Shown here: in pieces, positions 23,553 through 34,554 of the stretch
Position numbering within the stretch: position 1 is the first letter of the stretch
Layout of the letters: each line of letters begins with the position of its first letter
Notes under the pieces: generated by a model
What the model was told of the DNA's origin: nothing
The model's input: only the letters and a program-made list of their open reading frames with translations
The model's database searches: none
DNA from: Ahaetulla prasina
Lineage: Eukaryota; Chordata; Lepidosauria; Squamata; Colubridae
Length of the DNA stretch: 64,000 nucleotides
Reading direction: 5' to 3'
Assembly (NCBI RefSeq): GCF_028640845.1
Contig: NC_080541.1
Span: forward strand, 7,904,935-7,968,934
Position numbers and translations under genes: made by a program

Positions 23553-23811
23553 AGGCAGGGAAGGAAGGAAGTGAAGGAAGGGAGGAGAGGAGAGGAGAGG
23601 AAGGAAGGAGTACAAACCTAGCACTAGACACAGCTTCAGAGGATAATCCAGGGCTAGAAGGGACCTGGCGGTCATCTAGTCCAACCCTGCTCCAGCAGGA
23701 CATTGCTAGTGAGTTTCTGTCTTTTGATCCCCCAATCATATAGCCACACCCACCCAGTCACATGACCCCCCACCAAGCCACGCCCGCAAAAAAAATTAAA
23801 TTTCACCTCTG
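23114..23811. mobile_element. hAT MITE with internal hairpins and (GA)n
   Basis: 698 bp with exact 8-bp duplication GGTTGAAC (23106-23113 and 23812-23819). Ends CAGGGGGGAAATGC and AATTTCACCTCTG. Inside are an inverted repeat around TTCGGCCGAA (23284-23294), an inverted TTTTCCTCCCAGCAGGC pair, (GA)n at 23519-23548 and a CR1 3' scrap near 23650-23700. Confidence 0.9.
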
Positions 23812-23896
23812 GGTTGAACCCTTCATAGGATTTAATCAGTTATTAGGAGTGGTTTCTTTCCCCTAGAGGTGCACTGTTCTTTTCTTGTTTCTATTA

Positions 23897-24118
23897 CTGA
23901 TAGTCCTCAACCAACGACAATGGAGGCCAAAATTTCTGTTGCTAAGCATGACGGTCGTTAAGTGAACCATTTTGCGACTTTTCTCGCCACCGTTGTTAAG
24001 TGACCCATCGTTAATTTAGTCACATGGTTGTTAAGTGAATCTGGCTTTCACACAGTCTTTGCTTGTCAGAAGGTCGCACAAGGGGATCACTTTTGGGACG
24101 CAGCAATCATCATAAATA
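23897..24118 (+). mobile_element. Tigger-like MITE, left half
   Basis: Matches the left half of the complete element at 31695: TAGTCCTCAACCAACGACAA, GGTTGTTAAGTGAATCTGGC, TTGCTTGTCAGAAGGTCGCA. The right half is missing. Confidence 0.75.
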
Positions 24119-24171
24119 CCTTCCCTTGGATTTGAAACCCGTCCTTTCTACCTTTAATCATAGTTATGAAA

Positions 24172-24935
24172 GCTGGCTGGGCGACTTTGGGCCAGGAGGT
24201 GGTGAGTTCTAGTCCCGATTTAGGCATAAAAGACAGCTGGGTGACTTTGGTCCAATCACCAGGAGATGGGGAGTTCTAGCTCTGCCTTAGGCAAAAAAAA
24301 GCTGGTTGGGCAACTGGTCCAGGAGGTGGTGAGTTCTAGTCCCGACTTAGGCATAAAAGACAGCTGGGTGACTTTGGTCCAATCACCAGGAGATGGGGAG
24401 TTCTAGCTCTGCCTTAGGCAAAAAAAAGCTGGTTGGGCAACTGGTCCAGGAGGTGGTGAGTTCTAGTCCCGACTTAGGCATAAAAGACAGCTGGGTGACT
24501 TTGGTCCAATCACCAGGAGATGGGGAGTTCTAGCTCTGCCTTAGGCAAAAAAAAGCTGGTTGGGCAACTGGTCCAGGAGGTGGTGAGTTCTAGTCCCGAC
24601 TTAGGCATAAAAGACAGCTGGGTGACTTTGGTCCAATCACCAGAAGATGGGGAGTTCTAGCTCTGCCTTAGGCAAAAAAAAGCTGGTTGGGCGACTGGTC
24701 CAGGAGGTGGTGAGTTCTAGTCCCGATTTAGGCATAAAAGACAGCTGGGTGACTTTGGTCCAATCACCAGGAGATGGGGAGTTCTAGCTCTGCCTTAGGC
24801 AAAAAATGCTGGCTTGATGACTTTGGGCTAATCACCAAGAAATGATGAATTGCATGAAAGCCTTAGACATGAAAACCAGCTTAGTGACTTTGGGCCCGTC
24901 CCTCTCTCTTAGCTGAGCCCACCTCACAGGGCTGT
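24172..24935 (+). repeat. 127-bp tandem array, about six units
   Basis: GCTGGTTGGGC-type starts lie at 24172, 24301, 24428, 24555, 24682 and 24808, a period of 127 bp in the middle units. Each unit has two related halves, each with GAGTTCTAG and a TTAGGCA block, so the array is a higher-order repeat of a ~63-bp module. Central units are almost identical; edge units diverge. The source looks like the head of an interspersed SINE-like repeat (compare 19370-19500). Confidence 0.95.
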
Positions 24936-25178
24936 TGTTCGGGGGGGAGATCAGTGGAAGGAAGGAATATTGTGTGTGTTTGTTCCCTTCAGTTTATTTA
25001 TCAAATAATAAAGGCAAGATAAAAGAGCTCTAATCTGCATATTTATTGCACAATTTCTTAGTTTGCTCATTTTTTTAAGATTGAAAGTTTGAAGTTTATT
25101 TATGAAGAGGATGAAATTTAAAGGGATTTTTTTTGGGGGGGGAGAGACATTATTAACATGCATTGACAGATTTAAGTA

Positions 25179-25624
25179 CCGTAATTTTCGGAGTATAAGA
25201 CACGCTTTTTCCCCCCTAAAAGAGGGTGGAAATGTGGATATATCTTATGCACCGAATACAGCCATTTTTGGCCTCCCAAAAACAGGGGCCTGCAGAGGGT
25301 TTGGGAGGCCTGTAGAGTACTCCTGGAGGCTGGGGAGGACAAAAGCCCGACATGTGGGGGGTTTGGGAGGCCAAAAAAGGGCCCTTTTTTCGCAAAAATT
25401 GGGGCATTTTTGCCTTCCCCAGCCCCCTCCCAAACCCTCTGAAGGCTCCATTTTTGCGAAAAACAAGCCGTTTTTCACAAAAACAGGACGCGCAGAAGGT
25501 TAGGGAGGCCTGCAGAGTGGTCCTGGGGGCTGCGGAGGGCAAAAACCTTTTTCTTTCTTGTTTACGTCTTCAAAATCTTGGTGCGTCTTATACTTCAGTG
25601 CTTCTTATACTCCGAAAAATACGG
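25179..25624. mobile_element. TA-flanked MITE (CCGTAATTTTCGGAG TIR)
   Basis: 446 bp between TA dinucleotides (25177-25178 and 25625-25626). TIRs CCGTAATTTTCGGAGTATAA and TTATACTCCGAAAAATACGG. The interior is GC-rich, made of inverted and direct copies of GGTTTGGGAGGCC. Tc1/mariner-type TA target is inferred. Confidence 0.82.
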
Positions 25625-25626
25625 TA

Positions 25627-26445
25627 TATTCTATTTTCTCTATTTTACTATTAATGTAATTTACATAGTACAGTAATTTACCATGTACAGTAATTAAGTA
25701 GAAAGTTATTCCTCTTCTAGTACCTGCATGCTAGGAAAAGACAGACCTATAATATCTTTCCTGTTTCATAATACCGCAAAGCTAAACTAATACAGAATTC
25801 ATCAGAAGTAGCATTCCTACTCATCGTCGGGCTGAATACAAATACTCTTTACCATATTTCTGATCGTTGATACTTGGAAGAAGAGCCTTAAATGACCTCC
25901 GTGCTAAAAAAAAAAAGTATGTATTTTTTTAAAAAAAACTGCAGATGCTTGGCCTGTAGTATGAAGTTGGCACATATACCTCATGCTTTCATCTGGAAAA
26001 TGCTGAGATCAGGAAGGCTTGGTTGTGAGTTAAAGCCCTAAATGTGTCCAATTAATTCCAGTTCGTTGTGCTTAATTCATGGTCGGTTTCAACGTAGCAG
26101 CCGAAGCTCGGGGCTTCGGCATTCATATTTACACAGCCAGTGGAGACGGCTTTGCAAATAATATCATAGGTTAGAGCAACGTATTCTCTTTAGCATGTAA
26201 AGCAGAAAGAAACTACTACGATGGGATCAAAAATGCCTTGGGAGATAATGAAATATTATATGCCTTTTCCTTCTCGCGATGGGAGGAGAAAACAGAACAC
26301 AGTACGCACAACAGTACTTGCTTGTTAGACAATTTGCTGTCCAAGGGATAGGCAAGACCCTTCTCGAGCACCACAGCTCAAACGAATGGATTTTCTTCCC
26401 GTCTTGATTTTTTTAAAGTCCTTTATTATCTTCTTTCTTTTTTTG
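25627..26445. other. Unassigned intronic sequence
   Basis: AT-rich, with no ORF with protein-like composition and no recognised repeat. Confidence 0.5.
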
Positions 26446-27396
26446 TTCTTATTTATTTATTTATTCGCATTTTTATACCGCCCAATCTCCCAAGGGACTC
26501 AGGGCGGTTTACAGCCTGATAAAAAACATACATATAAATACAGAATAAAACATCAATTAAAAAACTTATTAAATAAGGCCGAATATTTAAAATAGCAATA
26601 AAAGTAATAAAAACCCCAATTAAAACCAAATTCAAAATTTAAAATTCTAGTCCAGTCCTGCGCAAATAAACAGATGTGTCTTAAGCTCGCGGCGAAAGGT
26701 TCGAAGGTCAGGAAGTTGGCGAAGTCCTGGGGGAAGTTCGTTCCAGAGGGTGGGAGCCCCCACAGAAAAGGCCCTTCCCCTGGGTGTCGCCAGTCGGCAC
26801 TGCCTGGCCGACGGCACCCTGAGGAGTCCTTCCCTGTGAGAGCGCACGGGTCGGTGAGAGGCAATCGGTGGCAGCAGACAGTCCTGTAAGTAACCCGGCC
26901 CTATGCCATGGAGCGCTTTGAAGATAGTTACCAAAACCTTGAAGCGCACCCGGAAGGCCACAGGTAGCCAGTGCAGTCTGCGCAGGAGAGGTGTCACATG
27001 GGAGCCACGAGGGGCTCCCTCTATCACCCGCGCAGCCGCATTCTGGACCAACTGGAGCCTCCGGGTGCTCCTCAAGGGGAGCCCCATGTAGAGAGCATTG
27101 CAGTAATCCAGACGAGATGTCACGAGAGCATGAGTGACCGTGCATAGGGCATCCCGGTCTAGAAAGGGGCGCAACTGGCGAACCAGGCGCACCTGGTAAA
27201 AAGCTCTCCTGGAGACGGCCGTCAAATGGTCTTCGAAGGACAGCCGTTCCATCCAGGAGAACGCCCAAGTTGCGCACCCTCTCCATCGGGGCCAATGACT
27301 CGCCCCCAACAGTCAGCCGCAGCTGTAGCTGACTGTACCGGGATGCCGGCATCCACAGCCACTCTGTCTTGGAGGGATTGAGCTTGAGCCTGTTTC
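26446..27396 (-). mobile_element. L2-like LINE 3' fragment with long open frame
   Basis: The - strand frame at 26647-27309 covers the RT thumb and C-terminus: TVTHALVTSRLDYCNALYMG, RRLHWLPVAFRVRFKVLVTI, PTLWNELPPGLRQLPDLRTF and RRELKTHLFICAGLD stop. The 3' UTR carries the CCGCCC…GGGCGG motif and (TTTA)n tail. One frame change near 27250. Much better preserved than the 1-9 kb copies. Confidence 0.88.
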
Positions 27397-27559
27397 TGAA
27401 AGCTTTAAATAGCCTGAACCATTTCATTTCGTAATTGAACTTAGCATTGGTCTGATGTGCAGTAAGTCTTGCTATATTTACATTTTGGAAGTAATGTTTT
27501 CTGGCACAGAACTACGAAGCTGAAGATTGAATGTCCCGTTTGAAGGGAACTTCTTTGAT

Positions 27560-27872
27560 GCTATGCCAAGGGCTTCTGATAGAACCTTATTTTCCAGAGC
27601 ACCAGAAGGCAAAGGAGACGAGAAACGATGGATGGAAACTAATCGAGGAGAGGAGCAACCTGGAATTAAGGAGAAACTTCCTGACAGCGAGAACAATTAA
27701 CCAGTGGAACAGCTTGCCCCCAGAAGTTGTCGGTGCTCCATCATGAAGGCTTTTAAGAAGAGACTGGACAATCACTTGTATGGAATTGGAATAAGGGCTC
27801 CTGTTTTGATGAGCAGGGGGGTGGACTAGAAGACCTCCAAGGTCCCTTCCTGCGCTGTTCTTCTGTTCCATT
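27560..27872 (+). mobile_element. CR1 LINE 3' end
   Basis: Terminal CR1 coding words ([20 protein letters not shown]), then GGACTAGAAGACCTCCAAGG and a TTCTGTTCCATTC end. Confidence 0.85.
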
Positions 27873-28063
27873 CAGTTTCAAAAATCATCTTTCTCAACCA
27901 TCTTCCTTGCATCCTTTAAGAGACTCTTAGCTAAGACACCATGAAACCGTAGGACAGTTGCCTATGTCTTTACCTAAACCACTTCAATCATTCAGAATAG
28001 AGATGGAAGGGACCTTGGAGGTCTTCTAGTCCAGCCCCCGGCTCAAGCAGGGGTCCCTATACC

Positions 28064-28730
28064 CATGATGACGAACCTATGGCACGCGTGCCACAGGTGG
28101 CACGTGTAGCCATATCAGTGGGCACACGAGCTCAGCTCCAGTGAGTATGCCTGTGCCAGCCAGCTGATATTCGGGCCTTCTGGGCCCACTAGAAATAGAG
28201 AAACAGGCTGTTTCTTGCCTCTGGATGGCCTGGAGGGTGGTGGGGAAGGCCCGTTTTTCTCTCTCACTTGGCTCCAGAACATCTCTATGAGTCTGGGGAG
28301 GGCAAAAATGGTGTTCCCCACCCTTCCTGGGGCCCTCCAAAGGCCAGAAATTGCCCATTTGCCAACTTCCGGTTGGACAGGAAGTGACGTTTTTTGCTGT
28401 CCCCAGCCTCCAGAGCCTCTCTAGAAATGTCACTTCCTGTTCAACCAGAAGTTGGCAAACAGGCAGTTTCTGGCCTCTGGGGGGCCTCCGCGGGTGGGTG
28501 GGGAATGCCATTTTTGCCCTCCCCAGACTCATAGAGAGGCTCTGGAGCCAGATGAGAGAGAAAAACTGACCTACCGGGCCATCACGTGCCAGGAGCGGGG
28601 GGGAGGGGGAATCAGACGTGCATGCGCGTGGCCAGGCGCATAAAATTATGGGTGTGTGTATGTACGCACGTGACCCACCCCGCCCCCCGCCTCCTGGCAT
28701 GCGATGGCAAAAAAGGTTAGCCATCACTAT
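28064..28730. mobile_element. hAT MITE (GATGGCGAACC family) inside CR1
   Basis: 667 bp with exact duplication CCTATACC (28056-28063 and 28731-28738). Ends CATGATGACGAACCTATGGC and AAAGGTTAGCCATCACTAT. The interior has imperfect inverted copies of a GGGGAGGGCAAAAATG/GTTGGCAAAC block. ORFs are accidental. Confidence 0.9.
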
Positions 28731-29082
28731 CCTATACCATTTCAGACAAGTGACTGTCCAGTCTCTTCTTAAAAACCAGTGATGAAGCACCCACAACTTC
28801 TGGAGGCAGAGCTGTTCCACTGGTTAGTTGTCCTCGCTGTTAGAAAGTTTCTCCTCAATTCCAGGTTGCTTCTCTCCTCGATTAGTTTCCATCCATTGTT
28901 TCTTGTTTTACCTTCTGGTGCTTTGGAACATAAGTGGACCTCCTCTTCTTTGTGGCAGCCTCTCAAAATACTGGAATATTGGTATCATGTCCCCCCCCCA
29001 TGTCCTTCTTTTCTCTAAAGATTAGCCAAACCCAAATCCCTGCAACTGTTCTTCATATGTTTTATTCTTCAGGCCTTTAATC

Positions 29083-29717
29083 CAGGGGTGAAATGCTCCC
29101 GGTTCTGACCGGCTCTCACGATCCGGTAGCGATCGTGGCCAGTGGTTCGGCGATCCGGTAGCGATCGCTGAACCACCAGCGATACCTGCTACCCGGTTTT
29201 AACCAGGAAGTAATAAGTTTTTTGGAAGGGACGCGGTGGCTCAGGGGTTACGACGTCGAGCTTGTCGATTGAAAGGTCGGCAGCTCAGCGGTTCGAATCC
29301 CTAGTGCTGCCGTGTAACGGGGTGAGCTCCCGTTACTTGTCCCAGCTTCTACCAAACAAGCAGTTTCGAAAACATGTAATAATGCAAGTAGAAAAAATAG
29401 GGAATACCTTTGGTGGGAAGGTAACAGTGTTCCGTGCGCCTTTGGCGTTGAGTCATGCTGGCCACATGACCACGGAGACGTCTTCGGATAGCGCTGGCTC
29501 TTTGGCTTTGAAACGGAAATGAGCACTGTCCCTTAGAGTTGGCAACGACTAGCATGTATGTGCGAGGGGAACCTTTACCTTTTTAATAAGTTTTTTACCT
29601 TGTTCGCATACGCAGAAGGTTTTGCACATGCTCAGAAACTGTGTGTGCATGTGACACACGCACACGCAGCGTGTGGACTTCCGAGCCAGTAAGGAAAGTA
29701 AGTCAATTTCACCCCTG
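29083..29717. mobile_element. hAT MITE (CAGGGGTGAAAT family) with nested SINE
   Basis: Exact 8-bp duplication CTTTAATC (29075-29082 and 29718-29725). Ends CAGGGGTGAAATGCTCCCGG and AATTTCACCCCTG. A Sauria-type SINE occupies 29228-29583. Confidence 0.92.
29228..29583 (+). mobile_element. Sauria-type SINE nested in hAT MITE
   Basis: Full-length unit from GGGACGCGGTGGCTCAGGGG to GGGGAACCTTTACCTTTT with a clean B box GCGGTTCGAATCCC. TTTTTAATAAGTTTTT-like sequence on both sides (AATAAGTTTTTTG at 29210 and AATAAGTTTTTTA at 29584) is a probable target duplication. Confidence 0.9.
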
Positions 29718-29768
29718 CTTTAATCATCTCAGTTGCTCTTTTCTGCATTAGGAACCATACCAGTAAGA

Positions 29769-30390
29769 TTTTGCATGATGAGGATGTTATCCATTCAGTC
29801 ACGCCCAACCCTTGGCGATTCTATGGGCCAGGCCTCTCCACATCTTCCGATCTTGCATTACTTCCTTGAATTGTTCTATGCTCTGGCTGGTAGTCAGCTT
29901 TGATGGTATCCAGCCACCGTATTCTTTGGTGGCCTGGTTTCCTTTTACCCAGTGGTAAAATCCATTTTTTTTAATTGCCGTTTTTATGGCCGTAGCTTGG
30001 TAGGCGTGGTATGGCTTGGTGGGCATGGCAGGGGAAGGATGCTGCAAAATCCCCATTCCCACTGCACTCCAGGGAAAGGATACTGCAAAATCTCCATTCC
30101 CACCCCACTCCAGGGAAAGGATACTGCAAAATCTCCATTTCCACCACACTCTGGGGCCAGCCAGAGGTGGTATTTGCTGGTTCTCCAAACTACTCAAAAT
30201 TTCCGCTACCGGTTCTCCAGAACCTGTCAGAACCTGCTGGATTTCACCCCTGCCTTTACCGCTAACTTTTCCCAGTATAATTGAGTAAACCGATGTAAAT
30301 CCAAATATATAATGAGGATGATGCCTCTCTGATTTTGCTGGGTTAATTAGAAGCCACTGCATAACACGGGAAAAGAAATACAATTTCAGG
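29769..30390 (-). mobile_element. RTE-type LINE C-terminal fragment split by a MITE
   Basis: Read on the - strand, 29799-29945 encodes GGWIPSKLTTSQSIEQFKEV and MQDRKMWRGLAHRIAKGWA stop. A DR.WR..vH.v-type end is typical of RTE/Bov-B RT C-termini. Family placement is tentative. A hAT MITE at 29950 interrupts it. Confidence 0.5.
29950..30252. mobile_element. hAT MITE (CAGTGGTAAAATCC)
   Basis: 303 bp with flanks CTTTTACC and CCTTTACC (7 of 8). Interior has a ~42-bp repeat around CTCCAGGGAAAGGATACTGC, the same module as 17415 and 46830. Confidence 0.85.
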
Positions 30391-30905
30391 AGAATAATAG
30401 CTCAGTCTCTACTTCCCGAGCAGTCTTTTTTTTTAAAAAAAAAAAAAATTGGACAATTTATTTTGATTACAAGGTTTTCGTGTTCTGGGCTAATCGCCTT
30501 CAGAGTTCATCTTTTAGTCTTACTGCTGGATTGGAATGAACTGGGAAATACCGGAGAAGAAAGAAGATCTGATTTCTAACCACAAAGACTGTTCGGGAGG
30601 GAAACTCGCCAGCAATTTTACACGCAGTCTTCTTTAGTTTCTTTCCGTGGCCGTCTTTCTCTCTTGGCCACGTTTCCTGAAATAATGGGCACGCTTCCAG
30701 AACTGCACAGTCATAGTTGTAGGGCAGGCTGTTGTATCCATTAATTTCTCTGCTCCCCCATTTACTTTCCAGTAGCCTGAAGAACCCGTCGTATCCCACC
30801 GACGCAATACAAGAATTAAAATCCTGTTTAAAAGTTGAAAATGGAAAGTTCTTTATGTGGGGGATAGTGTCACAAACCCCTGGTCCATGAAACTGCACTG
30901 GGCCA
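30391..30905. other. Unassigned sequence upstream of the L1 insertion
   Basis: A 140-codon frame on the - strand (30500-30922) ends in KDEL, but I recognise no protein and part of it overlaps hAT-like sequence (ACCCCTGGTCCATG). A T9A14 block at 30425-30448 follows an AATAAA on the - strand. I do not call a gene. Confidence 0.35.
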
Positions 30906-31567
30906 TAAGGATTAAAGAGCACAATTATAAAGTTGTTTGGAAATGGTATTTGACTCCAGTAAGATTGTCACAAATGGATAAAAAAATTAGTAAAAAATGT
31001 TGGAGATGTGAGATGGAATTGGGGACTTATGAACATATGTGGTATAATTGTGATAAGGTTAAAAAGTTTTGGCAACAATTGGAGAAAATGATATTTGAAA
31101 TGATGGGGAAAGTAATAACATTGAGAGTGGAAACTATATTATTGTTGGTAATTAAGGAAATAGAATTAACAAAATATGAAAAAGAATTGATTAGAATTAT
31201 GATTATAATAGGTAGAATTATAATAGCTAGATATTGGAAACTAGATGTGATTTTTAGAATAGAAGAGTGGAATTCTGAAATGTGGAAATTAGCTTTAAAT
31301 GATAAAATGACATGTGATATTAAAATTAGAAGTGGTGTGTATAAAGAAGATATTTTCTGGAAGACTTGGAAACCATTTGTGGACTTTGCGCTTGGAACAT
31401 TGGACGCTTCAGTACCTGTACCTCGAGAACGTGGATTTTGGCAATCATGAGGATATATCCGAAGACCCAAATCTTCCTTTTATGTATAGCACAAGGGTGT
31501 AATAATGTATTTTTTTTTGTTTGTTTGTTGCAAAAAAAGTAATAAAAAAAGAATAATAAAAAAAAAA
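30906..31567 (+). mobile_element. 5'-truncated L1 LINE with 17-bp target duplication
   Basis: Flanked by an exact 17-bp direct repeat GAAACTGCACTGGGCCA (30889-30905 and 31568-31584). It encodes the C-terminus of L1 ORF2 without interruption to a stop at about 31450: YKVVWKWYLTPVRLSQMDKK, KCWRCEMELGTYEHMWYNCD (the Cys/His-bearing C-terminal segment) and FWKTWKPFVDFAL. The 3' UTR is about 115 bp and ends in an A-rich tail. EN and RT domains are absent through 5' truncation. The open frame and perfect duplication indicate a young insertion. Confidence 0.93.
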
Positions 31568-31694
31568 GAAACTGCACTGGGCCACCAAATGCCAGAAACT
31601 GGGCCGCAGAAACAAGCGAAGCCCCATTCGCGGGATGCAGGCAGCATGCAAAGCCACGCCCCATCCGGTCCACAGATAAACTTCTCATGAGCTA

Positions 31695-32090
31695 CAGGGA
31701 GTCTTCAACTTACGACCGCAATTGAGGCCAAAATGTATGTTGCTAAGCGAGAAATTTGTTCAGTGAGTTTTGTCCGATTTTACAACTTTCCTTGACACCT
31801 TTGTTAAGTGAATCGCTGCGGTTGTTAAATCAGTAACACGGTTGTTAAGTGAATCTGGTTTCCCCATTGACTTTGGTTGACGGAAGGTCGCAGAAGGGGA
31901 TCACGTGACCCTGGGACACCGGAACCGTCATAAATGTGAGTCAGTTGTCAAGCATCCGAATGTAAATCATGTGACCACGGGGCGGGTACAACGGTCGTAA
32001 GTGTGAAAAACGGTCAGAAGTCACTTTTTTCAGTGCCGTTGTAACTTTGAATGGCCGCTAAATGGACTGTTGTAAATCGAGGGCTACCTG
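31695..32090. mobile_element. Complete Tigger-like MITE
   Basis: 396 bp between TA dinucleotides (31693-31694 and 32091-32092). TIRs CAGGGAGTCTTCAACTTACG and TAAATCGAGGGCTACCTG. No transposase. TA target and CAG… ends suggest the Tc1/mariner-Tigger group, an inference. Partial copies: 23897, 32093, 33873, 46064, 48163, 56640, 57205. Confidence 0.85.
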
Positions 32091-32092
32091 TA

Positions 32093-32194
32093 TAGCTAGT
32101 CCTCAACTTATGACCATTTGTTTAGGGATCATTTGAAGTCCGGCTGTACACCGCCCTGAGTCCTTCGGGAGAAGGGCGGTATAAAAATTCAATA

Positions 32195-32284
<90 letters not shown>

Positions 32285-32717
32285 AAGAAGAAGAAGAAGA
32301 AGAAGAAGAAGAAGAAGAAGAAGAAGAAGAAGAAGAAATGACAGTGCTTTAAAAAAGTAACTTAATGACCAGAACTTACAACTGTCACAACGTTCCCCCA
32401 TCCAGCCATGTGATTGTGATCTGGGCACATGGCAGTCAGCTCGCATTTTTGATGGCTGCAGTGTCCTGTGGTCATGTGATCACCATTCCCCACCTTCCCT
32501 TGCTGGCTTCCGGCAAACAAGTTGGGGGAATCAGCAGAGAACGCTGCAAGTTGTAGTCACACGATGTCTCGCTTACAGACCCAAAGGGGGTCTGTACAAA
32601 AATTTTGCAAAAAAAGTTGGTAAAAATCGGATAGGAGTCATATGATGTCTCACTTAATGACCGCACCACTTGGTGATGCATTTTCTGGCCCCAACTGTGG
32701 TTGTAAGATAAGGATTT
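32093..32717. mobile_element. Second Tigger-like MITE, split by an L2 tail
   Basis: Starts at once after the previous MITE (TAGTCCTCAACTTATGACCA). It is interrupted at about 32138 by an L2 3' end and resumes at about 32338 (GACAGTGCTTTAAAAAAGTA). Its interior differs from the 31695 element, so it is a related subfamily. Confidence 0.65.
32139..32337 (+). mobile_element. L2-like 3' tail with (AAT)n and (AAG)n
   Basis: About 50 bp of L2 3' end (CACCGCCCTGAGTCCTTCGG, AGAAGGGCGGTATAAAAATT) followed by (AAT)n at 32195-32254 and (AAG)n at 32255-32336. Confidence 0.9.
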
Positions 32718-33101
32718 TGTCAGGGTTCTGAGGGATGCCCTAATTAAATCATGAGCCTCAAGCCAAGCTTTAAAAGAAATCCAGTTATTTATTAGGAGCT
32801 CCAAGTCTGCACGGTCCCAAATGAAGTCAACTCTGACCCCACGTAATTTACGGCCCTAATCATGACTCTGTTTGCCCCTCCCCCCAGGGTGTGTCATCAA
32901 TCACATTCGCCAACAGAGTAATTCTGCAGATTGTAGAGATCACTCCCCTTTGGCCGCTGTAGGTAACCCTGGGTGACAGCCTTGAGAAAGATCTGTCTGG
33001 AATGTGCTCCTGTCTTTGGCTGCTGGGTTGCTTCGTCGGTTTCCCATCCCCCTTGCCTACGGCAACTCGAACGCAGGTCAGGGATGCTTTGCGAGTTGAC
33101 A
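32718..33101 (-). mobile_element. Solo LTR of a second family
   Basis: 384 bp, + strand ends TGTCAGGG and AGTTGACA, with exact 5-bp duplication GATTT (32713-32717 and 33102-33106). AATAAA on the - strand (complement of TTTATT at about 32789) gives the orientation. It lacks the U3 frame of the TGTTGTG family. Confidence 0.75.
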
Positions 33102-33106
33102 GATTT

Positions 33107-33870
33107 CCTCTCAGAAAGTTCAACTTCTAAGTTTGATTGGGAAATATATGGTTGTTCCAAAAAAAAAAAAATATTCTAGCTCTATGCACCCAGCCTGTGA
33201 AATCACATGCCTTCAGCATCTGCCCTTGGCATAAGGCAATTTACAGGTCTGTATTACATCTGTTTCTTCTTCCGCAGAACCGTGATTGCTGTGATTCAAA
33301 GCAGCTTGCACTTTCAGATATCTGCCTTATAAGTATATGAGGAGATTGGACATTCTTATATACACATAAATCATATAACTAAAGTATTACTCATACTCCC
33401 ACATGTGTACCCTATATATTATATATAGTCACTATAGTTCACAATGTATATCATTAATGAACAGGTGCTTAAAAAAATTTACAAATGTTTTTTCTTTGGC
33501 CACAAAATAACAGGAAACATTCAATGTTGTTCCGTGCTTTTTTTCAGAAATATAATTCCTAAGGGTCATTTGTTAAGATGGGCAGCTACCAAAGTCAAAT
33601 GAAATAAATCAACACAGACCAGATAATGGCCTCTGTTTTCGTTAACTGTAGACCAAAGTTACTTCCGAAGAGGGGGGGGGGGAAATTGCTCAAGAAATTT
33701 CTGAGTTTTCATTCAGATACTTCAAAAGTGCTTCCAGTTTGGTTTATACATGCTAAATAATACATTCATAAAAGAAAAGTCTGTCGGGTTTGTAAACGAA
33801 TGCTTAGAGTATCAGCAAAAGTTTGAAGCCCATATTGGTATCCAGAAGCTCCTTGAGAGCAACTGGGTAA
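33107..33870. other. Unassigned intronic sequence
   Basis: AT-rich DNA with no gene or recognised repeat; a G-run lies at 33673-33682. Confidence 0.5.
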
Positions 33871-33939
33871 TACAAGTAGTCTTCAACCTACGATCACAAT
33901 TAAGGGCAAAATTTAGAACAGAGTAGGAGAGGAAAGAGA

Positions 33940-34135
33940 ATGCAGAATAGAATAGAATAGAACAGAACAGAACAGAACAGAATAGAATAGAATAGAATAG
34001 AATCAGGAATAAAATAGAATAGAATAGAATAGAATAGAATAGAATAGAATAGAATAGAATAGAATAGAATAGAATAGAATAGAATAGAATAGAATAATGG
34101 AATGGAGTAGAGTAGAGTAGAGTAGAGTAGAATAA
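33940..34135 (+). repeat. (AGAAT)n array
   Basis: Pentanucleotide array with AGAAC and AGAGT variants at the edges, adjoining a CR1 3' end. Confidence 0.96.
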
Positions 34136-34199
34136 AGAGTTGGACGGGACCTTGGAGGTCTTCTAGTCCAACCACCTGCTTAACAGGAGACCCTATACC

Positions 34200-34554
34200 C
34201 GTGATGGTGAACCTATGACATGTGTGCCAGAGGTGGCACGCAGCACCATCTCTGCAGACACGCAAGCGTCGCCCCAGTTCATCTCTGCTGCGCATGCGCG
34301 CATGCCTCCCACTGGCCAGCTGGTCTTTGGGTCTCTGCCACGCATGCATAGGGGGCCACACACACACATGCGTGGGGGCGAGCCATGTGTGGGGGGCCTC
34401 ATGCGCAAGCATGGGGGGGCATGCAGGGGGTGCTTGTGCATGCGTGGGGGCGCATGCGCGGGGCCGCATACGCATTGCATTTTGGGGGTTCCGCATGCAT
34501 GCGTGCACGCTCGAGCTTTGGCAACTCGGTCCGGAAAAGGTTAGCCATCACTGC
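34200..34554. mobile_element. hAT MITE (GATGGCGAACC family) inside CR1
   Basis: About 355 bp with duplication CCTATACC (34192-34199 and 34555-34562). Same family, orientation and CR1 target position as 28064-28730. Interior rich in GCATGCG words. Confidence 0.9.

Larger units (their letters stand above)
27990..29768 (-). mobile_element. CR1 LINE 3' fragment carrying two hAT MITEs
   Basis: Antisense CR1 in three pieces (27990-28063, 28731-29082, 29718-29768). Joined, they give the normal run GGACCTTGGAGGTCTTCTAG, CCATTTCAGACAAGTGACTG, TTCTCCTCAATTCCAGGTTG and ATCATCTCAGTTGCTCTTTT. Both interruptions leave exact 8-bp duplications of CR1 sequence. Confidence 0.88.

Noticed and set aside
24172..24935. 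Regularly spaced repeat resembling a CRISPR array
   Set aside because: The whole 127-bp unit repeats, with no unique spacers, in a vertebrate intron.
29228..29300. tRNA-like sequence with intact B box
   Set aside because: Head of a 350-bp SINE; no cloverleaf could be drawn for a functional tRNA.
30500..30922. - strand 140-codon frame ending in KDEL, as if an ER-resident protein
   Set aside because: No recognisable family. The upstream part overlaps hAT-like repeat and the L1 duplication, there is no splice or promoter context, and a frame of this length is not rare here.
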